Below, in pieces: positions 12,201-18,915 of a DNA stretch of 64,000 nucleotides. The notes below the pieces were generated by a model. That model ran no database searches. It was not told the origin of the DNA and saw nothing but the letters and a program-made list of their open reading frames with translations. Both the position numbers and the translations under genes were made by a program. Position 1 is the stretch's first letter, and the number at the start of each line of letters is the position of its first letter. Origin of the DNA: Doris montereyensis (taxonomy: Eukaryota > Mollusca > Gastropoda > Nudibranchia > Dorididae); the NCBI GenBank assembly GCA_037039925.1, contig JAXRKP010001332.1:17501-81500 (forward strand), read 5' to 3'.

Positions 12201-15200
12201 GAAATTTTATTTAGGTTTCCTTCTCTCATCTTGCTGTTTCCTCTTATTTCGCCCTGACATCACCGCAATGGTGAACAGGGAAATTTCAACGATTTTGTTC
12301 GTCCTTTTTGCTTTTACCCTTTCAAATTTACATGTCTTTTCTTATGCTTATGCTTGTCTCCATGTTTCTAGAAGTGGAGCTAGTTATTAAAATAATAGGT
12401 GGTTGGTGAGTGGTCCTCTTTCTTTCCTTTCACTCTTTTACTTATCTTTCACCTACCTTGCTTTGACCTCTTAATTCACCCTGAGGCCTATCGCAAATGG
12501 TGGATGGGGTACATTTCAGTGAATCAAACAAATCGCTAACATTAAAATCTCTTTATTAACAGTGGTTTGGGGAAAGGGGGGGAGGGGATGTTTCCTTTTC
12601 TTTCTGTTATTTACTAAAATTGTTTTGCTTTATACATGTACTTTGTTTTTGTGAAAACTGGGGGGGGGGGGGGGGGGGGGGCACCTGGACTGGTGAGTTT
12701 TGGACCAAAAAGTTGATTTTCTGTTCCTTGCATATTCGAGTAGAACGATCATTTATCTACAAGTTCATGGCAGAAAAATGTCCATATGTCGTATATATTT
12801 TTTTTACAAAATATTTTGTAGGCGAGGGTAGTTAAAAACAATCAAAATGTTGACGTAAATTTCCCTAACACTGATTGAGAAAATGGCAGTAAAAACCTGT
12901 ATATTGGCGGTTAATCGCCAAATGTGACAACACCGACTTTGACCTAGTTTCTGTCGTCACCGATCGACGGGTCTGCCCATCACTGTGTGATATAAGAGGC
13001 GTTGCACATGTCCAGCAAGGTCGAAAATACAGTATGTCGGAATTTTCATACTCAGGTTTGAAAGGTCTGAAATGGTCGGAAATTGATGGCTTGGGTAGGA
13101 AAACAAGTAGAAAATGGGGCTCAGGTAGTAAAAACAGGGTTCCCATGCATCAGGGAAATCCTTGAAAACGAAAAAAATGTTTCCCGGTCGAGAAAATACT
13201 AGGGGAAATGATATATTGAGGACGAACATCAGAGAAAATCAGGGAAATCGAAGTAGACATGAACAATTATCGGCACCGCGAAATAGGAAAATGCAAATAA
13301 GATCGTGGACGATCGGTGATCATTTTGTCATCCATTTTCGGTCATGCATGCTTTGCTGTTTGGCGATTCTTTTATGTTGAAACTAAACGATTCTGATACC
13401 TTCTTTAAAATTGTAAAGTTTGCCTGTGGAATTAGTATCGGATTTCGACACAAAGCTTTCATTACTTTCAATACTTTCTTTAGTTTTAGCGCCTATACAA
13501 TACCATGAACTGCGTATCGACGGCCCAGCCTCCTTTCTTCAATTCAACTTTTACTCTGGAGAGATTAAGAATGCCGTGTGTGTTAGAAAGCCGATCGCGC
13601 ACGTTGTATGGTTTGTGTGAAAGGGAGAGAGACAGAGGGCAATGTGCATATTTTAAGTCCTATCGCGCACGTGTGTGTGTAAGAAGGCTAGACAGAATGT
13701 TTGTGTGTGTTTAATGCGACCAATCGCGCATGTGTGTATTAGTATTAGAGAGAGAGTCTAAATGGAGAGTCGGGAGTTTACGGATGACCGAAAGGCAAAT
13801 GCAAGTGTTTAGTAAGAATAGAGGAGGTTGGATGTCATGCACGCACGACCTGATAGCAGAATAGAGATGGGGAAGGGAGAGCGTGAAGAAAGTCGATGTG
13901 AAAACATATGATTTATTATGATGGTAAAATAAGAGGCGACTGAGTCTGACATACGGTATTGGGAGAGAAAGAGAAATAACGAATGTCTTCCACTACAGTG
14001 TAGACATGGGTGGGAAAGAGTAGAACCGGGAAGAAGGCAATCATATACTATAATATACAGTAATACTCGATTCAGATCTAGATCTAGATTCTGGTTTTAT
14101 TGAAGAAGGAATGGAGATTTTTACTAGGGGAGTATGTTTTCACAACAGTGCACTTCTAAACCTAGATTTATAATTCTATTTGCATAAGTAACAATGCCAG
14201 AGACTGTCGAAAGAGTAAGGGGCTGCTACAACAAGGGAAACCGTCTGGAAGCGTTTGTTTTGTGTTATTTTCTTTTGATTTTTTTACTTGCATTTTTCTT
14301 GAAATGTCGTTTTTCCACAATAAAATTCTATCTCCTCCGCCATTTACAGAACGATTTGTATTATATTTGGCACACATGTTCCTCTTGTCAATGTTAATAG
14401 AATGACTTCGGGTATTTTTTTTATATGTAAACTTTTTGAGAAATGTTGTTTTTTTCTTGTAATAAAAATGACGTTTTTGTACATTCATTATTATAGTATT
14501 TTCAAAAATTGATTTTAAAAAAAACTATCCAAATTTTAGATATTGAATAGAAATGACGATCTGCACAGGTTTTGAGTGATTTTATTCTAACTTAGGAGGA
14601 GATAGATTTTGAAAATTGAGACAAAATCCAAGATGGCGGCCGTTTTTATGGCAACCAAGGATGCTACAAACTTTTCAAACATATAGGATGACTGTATTTT
14701 GACAGTTACTCATGTACACACCAAAAGCAAAAACCTAAACTCAAAAGCAAAAAACATGACTTCACCCCCCCCCCCCCCCCCATTTAACTTTCAAAGACAT
14801 GGTTCAATATTTAAAACACATTTTCAGTTTCATATTCCTCCATTAATATAATAACAATAATTTTGAATATTTCTTGCTGCATGCAAACTCAAGGCTCTTT
14901 ACAAAAACATATTTCAAATAAGTAGTTTAAAATGTTAAAAGTACCACATTAAAGATGACGAATGTGTGCACATGTACACATACATACACTGGTAAGTGCA
15001 CATATTAATATACCAACTCAACAATACAGTCAACAGACGTTATATCAGTGGTTTTCAACCCTTTTTTGCCCAAGTACCCTTTCACCATATATGTCAGAAT
15101 ATCATTCCCTCATTTCCAAAATTGTATGACCCAAAAGGTACATTCCAAATAATAGAATCTGCATTATCTCCCCTTCCCCTGAAAATCTGAAATCATCCTC

Positions 15201-17762
15201 CCCCCTCCCGTAGTTGAAAATCACTGCATGATATTATTTCTCGACTTACACAACACATAGCCATGCACTCATGCACATGTTTCCATCAAGCAGACACACA
15301 CATTTTTACGGCAAACTTTTCTAAATATTTTTGTTGTTTTTCTTTCCAAATTTATTATACAAGCTCAACATTTAATTAATATAGGATCACTGTGAAGTTT
15401 ACCATATTTTCATTCCTCACTTTAATTTAAAAGAAATGTATATATATGTTTTTATGCCACGGATGTATCATGAATGACCTAAAAAGATTATTTTTTTCTG
15501 TTAACGCCAGTATGATGACCAAATTTGATTTTTGTGTGATTTGCAGGATGTTTGGGTGGTTTTCCTACTTGATTGCAGGAAAATATGCAGAAGATTTTGG
15601 CCTTGTTGAAGAGGCTTGTAACCCCTACAAAGGTGTAGATGGAAAGTGTGTCACTAATACCAGTTGTGTTCGCCATTATTCTACTAGTTATAAATACGTA
15701 GGAGGCTACTATGGAGCGTAAGTATATAGTCCAGAACTGAAGGTTCATTAGACAATTTAACACTAATAATTATATATTTCATGTCGACTTCAAAAGGGAG
15801 ATCACTGTTGGAAACCATTATGGTTGCTGTATTTTTCTCTCAGAAGAAGTTTACGTTTAATTGTTGATATTATTATCAGTTGATGTTCTAGAAATGTTGA
15901 ACCCAGTTTGTATGTCACTTCTGGACTGATGATTCATACAATGAAGGTACCCAGAACGTAACAGAATCAAAAGTGAAAGGAAAATGTTCAGTGTACCATA
16001 TTTTTACGTGATGACTTATTCTTAGAAAAGCTTTGCCATAAACTACTATAGCCTACTAAGTAGTCAGCCAAAGGCACTGTGTCATGCTATTCTCATACTT
16101 TCACTGTCAGCAAAAGTTTTAAAAAAAAAAAAAGTTCCCTCAAGGCCGTTATGGCCCATAGTCCCAGAGCTTATCTCGGTTTCTATAACATGTAGCGGAA
16201 TTGGTGATATTAATGACGTCCTGGACAGGGACGCTAGTCTGATGTGGCTTCATTCTATCAAGCTAGTACTTGTAGTGTTGTACCCATGTGTACCTGGGTC
16301 GAGTGGGGAGAATGTGTGTTCAGTGTCTTTCCAAAGGAACATCAGAACTAGCTTTGCTAGATTCAAACACGGGATCTCATGATCCCAAGTCCAGTAGCCT
16401 ATTTACTCGGCCACCCTGACAGCCACAATCTGCCAATAATTTTTTTTGAGTGGATGAACACTTGAACAGAACCATTTCTATGTTTCATATCCTCAACATA
16501 TAAATCATTAGTTCCTGTCATGGTATATGGCGGCCTTCAGTACCTCCAACATACAAATCATGTTTCTTTTTGAGTTGGCTATGCTATATTTAATGAAAGT
16601 AGTGGGACCATTCAGTGTCATGTGAGCGCACTTGCTCACAAATTGAGCAATTATGTGCACGTACATAAATTCCTGAGGCATTGATGAGTTTTCTGCAAAT
16701 ACCTTAAAAATCAAACTTATAGACTCATATTCAAAGACAAACGTAGTTTGGGTCAAACAAACAGATAGGGTTAATTTTAAATGTGACATTATCATAAAAC
16801 TTTTTCATTGACATCATCATTCGGGTGGTTGGCAGGCACTCCTGGTAGGTCTTAGTTCTTTCTGTCACTTATCTTTCATCTTGTTGTTTCCTCTTCATTC
16901 ACTCCAAATCACCTCAATGGTGGATGGGGTAAATTTCAATGAAATTGAAACAAACAAAGAAACAAAGCCATCATCATCACTAATCCTTACCCTCATTAAC
17001 CAGTGCATGGAAATGACTTTGAATACTATTAAAGCCCCATATGAACAAAGATAAGACAAATATAAGGAATAGATAGACCACCATGAGGATCGGCCGTGAC
17101 CTGTGCAGACTGGCATCTAATCGCCTCGACATGAAAGGAAAGTGTGCTACCAACTGCGCTTACTTCAAGGAGTGAAATTAGCTTAGTTGGTTAAGTTAGC
17201 TTGGTTGGTAGCATGCTTTCCTTCATGGCGAGGTGATGGGTGCCAGTGCACAGGTCGCAGGTTCGATCCTCATGGTGTGGCCAGGTTTTTTTCTGTCTAT
17301 TTCTGAAATTTGTCTCGTCTTTGTTTCTATGGAACTTTAATATTATTCAAAGTCATTTCCTTCACTTTCAACATGCCCCATGCCTCACTGTTTGTCTTCA
17401 CCAAGCGCATGTGCTTTTTCTCCAGATGCAATGAACCTGCCATGATGCAAGCCCTCTATGACAGAGGACCCATTGCAATTGGTTTTGAAGTCTACAAAGA
17501 TTTTACTGTCTACAAAAGTGGTGTTTATCATCATGTCTTCAATGAATCTCTCGTTCAATTTGACCCATTCCAGTTAACAAACCATGCCGTTCTCGTTGTC
17601 GGATGGGGTTATGACCAAAGTTCAGGAGAGAAATATTGGATTGTTAAGAACAGTTGGAGTGAAAAGTGGGGAATGGATGGATACTTTTGGATAAGGCGAG
17701 GCAATGATGAATGCGGAATTGAAAGCATGGCTGTAGAAGCCACACCTATCTATACCTACTGA
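1107..17762 (+). CDS. CTSC: Dipeptidyl peptidase 1 (cathepsin C), eight coding exons
   Basis: Lysosomal cysteine exopeptidase that removes dipeptides from protein N-termini (papain family C1A). Exons: 1107-1296, 3251-3348, 4978-5193, 6244-6379 (or 6372), 9638-9753, 11824-11955, 15547-15717, 17426-17762. Residues 1-29 are a signal peptide; cleavage exposes Asp30, matching the conserved N-terminal Asp of the exclusion domain that in this family binds the substrate amino group. Exons 1-4 encode the exclusion domain and the start of the propeptide, exon 5 the end of the propeptide and the start of the heavy chain, exons 6-8 the papain fold. Visible catalytic residues are Cys255 (SCGSCYAF), His404 ([12 protein letters not shown]) and Asn426 (VKNSW). 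With exon 3 shortened by one base, exon 7 lengthened by one and the 6372 donor, the frame is continuous for 462 residues, close to the ~463 of vertebrate DPP1. As printed, the exon 3 and 7 frames break. Every diagnostic motif is intact, so I read the breaks as sequence errors rather than a pseudogene. Confidence 0.93.
1442..1880 (+). mobile_element. 3' end of a CR1-like non-LTR retrotransposon
   Basis: Codons up to 1623 give a peptide with FFARTIPGG and [14 protein letters not shown], which matches the extreme C-terminal tail of CR1/Jockey-type reverse transcriptases (consensus SFFPRTI..WN.LP, then SLD.FKSRL). The TAG stop is at 1622. A C-rich 3' UTR follows, ending near TAATAAAGGAAGAAGAATGA. 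Only this tail remains, so it is a 5'-truncated insertion. Confidence 0.6.
1741..1772. repeat. C homopolymer plus (CA)n
   Basis: A run of about 16 C is followed by about 8 CA units inside the 3' UTR of the CR1-like fragment. Confidence 0.9.
2240..2740 (+). mobile_element. Tc1/mariner-type transposase remnant
   Basis: Translations in shifting frames read like a Tc1-family transposase: [20 protein letters not shown] (helix-turn-helix linker) at about 2337-2396, then [18 protein letters not shown] at about 2480-2535, then [14 protein letters not shown] at about 2596-2640. The last contains the first catalytic-type Asp of the DDE domain. Several frameshifts separate the blocks and the C-terminal third is absent, so the element is dead. 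It sits in DPP1 intron 1 in the sense orientation. Confidence 0.7.
2785..3145 (-). repeat. SINE-like repeat, copy 1 of 2
   Basis: This shares long stretches with 18475-18915, for example GATGGATTTATAG near the left end, ACCTGAGTCAAG in the middle, and the right end with ACAAGCTCACAA..ACTACGGTT. On the - strand the right end resembles a tRNA-like head. No coding potential. The tRNA parentage is inferred from layout only. Confidence 0.5.
3251..3348 (+). CDS. CTSC: DPP1 exon 2: exclusion domain
   Basis: 98-nt exon after TTTATTTCAG and before a GTTAGA donor. With the single base carried from exon 1 it encodes 33 codons, beginning [19 protein letters not shown] and ending FWTIIYNQ. It leaves phase 0, which fits exon 3. 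Confidence 0.9.
3349..4977 (+). other. DPP1 intron 2
   Basis: GT..AG intron of 1629 bp. It contains a G homopolymer at about 3533-3546 and a 749-bp Tigger-like element at 3982-4730. Nothing else is recognisable. Confidence 0.85.
3982..4730. mobile_element. Tigger/pogo-like non-autonomous element
   Basis: The left end TAGTAAAACCTCTATTATC is an imperfect inverted copy of the right end, which reads CAGTGGAACCTCTCTAATC on the opposite strand. Both ends abut TA dinucleotides (3980-3981 and 4731-4732), as expected for pogo-type transposons. Subterminal GGGGAAACC(T/C)GG..AATTGGG blocks occur near both ends. No transposase is visible, so it is a 749-bp MITE-like derivative. Confidence 0.65.
4978..5193 (+). 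CDS. CTSC: DPP1 exon 3: exclusion domain, carrying a +1 frameshift
   Basis: Acceptor CTCTCAG at 4977 and a perfect GTGAGT donor at 5194. The exon opens in phase 0 with [18 protein letters not shown] and the conserved [20 protein letters not shown] segment, then hits a stop about 35 bases after the GGGGG at 5115-5119. Reading one G fewer there gives an open frame to the donor that leaves phase 2, and exon 4 needs exactly two bases to complete its first codon. The error is therefore one extra G, or an equivalent change within about 30 bases. Confidence 0.88.
5194..6243 (+). other. DPP1 intron 3
   Basis: GT..AG intron of 1050 bp. A stretch near 5510-5600 (AAAGTGGTTAGCACAGC and following) faintly resembles a tRNA-type SINE head. 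The rest has nothing recognisable. Confidence 0.75.
6244..6379 (+). CDS. CTSC: DPP1 exon 4: end of exclusion domain and start of propeptide
   Basis: Acceptor TTTCACAG at 6243. The exon encodes [20 protein letters not shown] and [14 protein letters not shown], matching the conserved end of the exclusion domain. The strong donor GTGAGT at 6380 leaves phase 0, but exon 5 needs phase 2. A weak donor GTTTAC at 6373 (exon end 6372) gives the right phase and a natural junction KASQ/PRAAP. Either the weak donor is used or another small indel is present. Confidence 0.85.
6545..7165 (+). mobile_element. CR1-like non-LTR 3' end with tandem internal copies
   Basis: 6846-7080 encodes a reverse-transcriptase C-terminal tail ending [17 protein letters not shown] and [14 protein letters not shown], then a TAA stop and a 3' tail with GTTATTATTATGAAG. 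Upstream, a ~80-bp block (CTTTAGAAGAACATA..AGAAATGAAATTAATGTTTTCTTTAAGGCT) is repeated about four times from 6560 to 6850. A homologous copy lies on the - strand at 22440-22740. Confidence 0.7.
7640..7735 (-). repeat. tRNA-derived SINE head
   Basis: On the - strand this reads like a tRNA half with a B-box-like GGTTCCGAATCCC near 7660 and an A-box-like stretch upstream. No CCA end or cloverleaf is convincing, so it is called a SINE fragment rather than a tRNA gene. Confidence 0.45.
7849..8515 (+). repeat. Minisatellite of 36- and 39-bp units, about 18 copies
   Basis: The unit is built on CTTGATTTCAAACCATGG followed by ATGGAGGTCACT(ACT)CATTTG. Most copies are 36 bp; some carry an extra ACT triplet (39 bp). 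Because lengths are multiples of three and the unit lacks stops in two frames, two long spurious reading frames run through it. It lies inside DPP1 intron 4. Confidence 0.95.
8930..9035 (-). repeat. tRNA-derived SINE head
   Basis: On the - strand there is an A-box-like GATGGCTTAGGAGTAAAGGA and, about 35 bases later, a B-box-like GAGTTCAAGCCC. Spacing and motifs are as in tRNA-derived SINEs. The rest of the element is not clear. Confidence 0.5.
9201..9284. repeat. (CT)n microsatellite
   Basis: About 40 uninterrupted CT units, trailing into CT-rich sequence up to about 9440. Confidence 0.97.
9456..9590. repeat. Short dispersed repeat, copy 1
   Basis: The ~130-bp block reads TGGTGGTTTTAGGCACCGCT, then TCATCTTGCTGTGGCCTCTT, then ACAGAATAAATTTCAAT. 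Related copies are at 12215-12300, 12398-12530 and 16815-16960. It may be the 3' body of a SINE, because the 16815 copy abuts a minus-strand SINE head. Confidence 0.6.
9638..9753 (+). CDS. CTSC: DPP1 exon 5: propeptide end and heavy-chain start
   Basis: Acceptor GTATCAG at 9637, donor GTTTGT at 9754. In the only open frame it encodes [20 protein letters not shown] and then [18 protein letters not shown], the start of the papain-like catalytic chain. It enters in phase 2 and leaves one base for the codon completed in exon 6. Confidence 0.9.
10318..10610 (+). repeat. tRNA-derived SINE, copy 1 of 3 (+ orientation)
   Basis: The head has an A-box-like GCATAGTGGTAAGGCTGTCG and a B-box-like GATTCGATGCC. 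A conserved body follows with TGTTCCTTGGGAAAGACGC, then CCCACTCGACCCAGGTGCAA, then ACCAGCGTCCTGTCCAGGA. The same body, reversed, occurs at 16140-16430 and 44781-45055. Three copies in two orientations within 64 kb make it an active-type SINE family. Confidence 0.8.
10880..11490 (+). mobile_element. Mariner/IS630-type transposase remnant
   Basis: 11290-11487 encodes [20 protein letters not shown], then [20 protein letters not shown] and [12 protein letters not shown]. This is the layout of IS630-type DDE transposases, where (F/W)SDEAHF carries the first catalytic Asp. Here the residue after Asp is Lys instead of Glu. The upstream 400 bases are stop-ridden in every frame and nothing follows the first Asp block, so it is a fragment. 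Confidence 0.6.
11824..11955 (+). CDS. CTSC: DPP1 exon 6: catalytic cysteine
   Basis: Acceptor TTTTGTCAG at 11823, donor GTGAGG at 11956. It encodes [20 protein letters not shown] and continues to [18 protein letters not shown]. The codon TGT at 11838-11840 is the nucleophilic cysteine (about residue 255). Fully open and in phase with exon 5. Confidence 0.95.
12215..12530. repeat. Two further copies of the short dispersed repeat
   Basis: 12215-12300 (CTCATCTTGCTGTTTCCTCTT and following) and 12398-12530 (GGTGGTTGGTGAGTGG through ATGGTGGATGGGGTACATTT) match the blocks at 9456 and 16815. Confidence 0.6.
12661..14780 (+). repeat. Unclassified repeat bounded by a G run and a C run, copy A
   Basis: It begins with about 20 G then CACCTGGACTGGTGAGTTTT and ends with ACATGACTTCA plus about 16 C. 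Shared markers with copy C (48702-50030) are TAGAACGATCATTTAT, GGCAGAAAAATGTCCATATG, GAGACTGTCGAAAGAGTAAG and GCTACAAACTTTTCAA. It has no convincing gene. About 13160-14160 has no counterpart in copy C, so it is an insertion or a length variant. Confidence 0.75.
14630..14656 (+). promoter_or_regulatory. YY1-like plus RFX X-box-like block in repeat copy A
   Basis: AAGATGGCGGCC is a strong YY1-type match. It runs directly into GTTTTTATGGCAACC, a degenerate RFX X-box (GTTNCCATGGNAAC). The same block is at 34770-34797 and 49876-49904. Function is inferred from motif resemblance only. Confidence 0.4.
15547..15717 (+). CDS. CTSC: DPP1 exon 7, carrying a one-base deletion
   Basis: Acceptor TTTGCAG at 15546, donor GTAAGT at 15718. 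The phase from exon 6 reads into a [11 protein letters not shown] segment but stops after about 20 bases; the frame from about 15564 onward reads [20 protein letters not shown], typical of DPP1. One base is missing in GGTTTTCCTAC (15559-15569). With one base added the exon leaves phase 2, exactly what exon 8 needs. Confidence 0.9.
16140..16430 (-). repeat. tRNA-derived SINE, copy 2 of 3 (reverse)
   Basis: Reverse copy of the family at 10318: CGTCCTGGACAGGGACGCTAG, ACCTGGGTCGAGTGGGGAGA and GTGTCTTTCCAAAGGAAC are the complements of its body, and CGGGATCTCATGATCCCAAG with CGGCCACCCT forms its head. Confidence 0.8.
16815..17160 (-). repeat. tRNA-type SINE, minus-strand member of an inverted pair
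   Basis: The - strand head has a B-box-like GATCCTCATGGTGGTC region and is followed (leftwards) by TTTGAATACTATTAAAG-type body and the short dispersed repeat at 16815-16960. It faces the + strand copy at 17170. Confidence 0.6.
17170..17380 (+). repeat. tRNA-type SINE, plus-strand member of an inverted pair
   Basis: It reads TTAGTTGGTTAAGTTAGC, TTGGTAGCATGCTTTCCTTC, then B-box-like GCAGGTTCGATCCTCATGG, then a body with GACGAGACAAATTTC in reverse and AAAGTCATTTCC. Each block has its reverse complement in 16975-17160. Confidence 0.65.
17426..17762 (+). CDS. CTSC: DPP1 exon 8: catalytic His and Asn, stop
   Basis: Acceptor TTTTTCTCCAG at 17425. It encodes [19 protein letters not shown], then [32 protein letters not shown] with the catalytic His (about 404), YWIVKNSW with the catalytic Asn (about 426), and [20 protein letters not shown] before TGA at 17760-17762. 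No frame problems. Confidence 0.96.
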
Positions 17763-17825
17763 TAACTGAAACTATGTGCATCTGTTGTTTGTGAAGTATT
17801 CAAGAAACATACTTTTATTAAAATT

Positions 17826-18319
17826 AATAAAATCATGTTTTAAAAGATCATGAAATATTTATAAAGAAAAAGTTCAAAAACTTCAATTTTTCTGCTGTTT
17901 TTGTTGCTTACTTTCTCATGATGTTATTAATAGTGTGTTGTTATTGTATTATCTGTCTCTGCCTCTGTTGTCTGTTACCTCTGTTCTGTTCCTTGTGATA
18001 AGCTTTCTTGTTACAACAGGTAACATTGCCTTCATCATAAAAAACAGCTGTTAATATGTTTTATTAGATTATTTACAACTAAAATTATTGTATGATGCTA
18101 GATTGATTTGCAAAGTATTGTCATGAAATTTATCATTTATGAATATTTCATGTCATTTGACTCTTTTTACAGTAAGCTTGCTTTCAGACTATTGAAAATG
18201 TCCATGTATTTAACATTTTGTGACAATTTAATCTAGCTTGTGTGTCTAAATTTTGATGAATTTATTTTATTTATTGGACAGCATTTTGTTACAATATAAT
18301 GTGTCGTTAATTGAATAAA
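17826..18319 (+). other. CTSC: Poly(A) signals of DPP1
   Basis: AATAAA at 17826-17831, 64 bases after the stop, and a second at 18314-18319. Which is used cannot be told from sequence. The stretch between is AT-rich with no other feature and is likely 3' UTR if the distal signal is used. Confidence 0.6.
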
Positions 18320-18474
18320 ATATATTTTTCCACATCTGCCACATAATTAGTTATTTATACCATCCCTTTATGTTCACACAATAGAGCAAGGTTCCGTGTC
18401 AGTTCGTCTTTTCTCTTTTTGTCTCTTACTGCTATTGATTGAGTTTCTCTGCTATTATTATTGCTATTACTAAA

Positions 18475-18915
18475 GATAGAAGATTAAGATGGATTTATAG
18501 TCCGTATCCAATCACAAGTGCAGGCTCACCCACAGAAGTCGGTAGGGGGCCAGTAGGTAGCCAGCTAGTCTATTTTTAGTGACGCTATAATTAGTTTCCT
18601 AGATCCAATAATATAATATAAAAATTAGATGTAGATCTAGATCCAGGATGATAAATCTACATTCTATAGATCTAGACTAGATTTAGAGCTAAATCTACTT
18701 ATGTGCCTGTAGTGTAAGAAGTTAGGCTTTTCATACTAACACTCTGACAAGATCTTTCTCTACCTATAGCTGGTACTCATTCACACCTGAGTCAAGTTAG
18801 AAAATTAGAGTGAAGCACCTTTGCTAAGAGATAAAGAACCCACCCGTGGGGCTTAAACCAGTGTCGCCATGAATACAAGCTCACAACACTACGGTTCAGT
18901 TACAACACCGAGATC
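18475..18915 (-). repeat. SINE-like repeat, copy 2 of 2
   Basis: Homologous to 2785-3145 (GATGGATTTATAG, ACCTGAGTCAAG, GTGGGGCTTAAACCAGTG, ACAAGCTCACAACACTACGG). A stretch rich in TAGATCTAGA motifs (18615-18700) interrupts or replaces part of the middle. Confidence 0.5.

Larger units (their letters stand above)
11956..15546 (+). other. DPP1 intron 6
   Basis: Intron of 3591 bp, dominated by short repeats at 12215-12530 and copy A of an unclassified G-run/C-run-bounded repeat at 12661-14780. Confidence 0.85.
15718..17425 (+). other. DPP1 intron 7
   Basis: Intron of 1708 bp with a minus-strand SINE at 16140-16430 and an inverted pair of tRNA-type SINE heads at 16815-17380, immediately before exon 8. 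Confidence 0.85.

Noticed and set aside
14168..14488. 106-codon frame on the - strand, similar frames at 34454 and 49417
   Set aside because: Recurs because the DNA is a repeat; the frames are not conserved in length and look non-coding.
1107..17762. DPP1 as a processed or decayed pseudogene
   Set aside because: It has introns, intact catalytic residues, good splice sites and a poly(A) signal; the breaks are single-base and mostly next to homopolymers.
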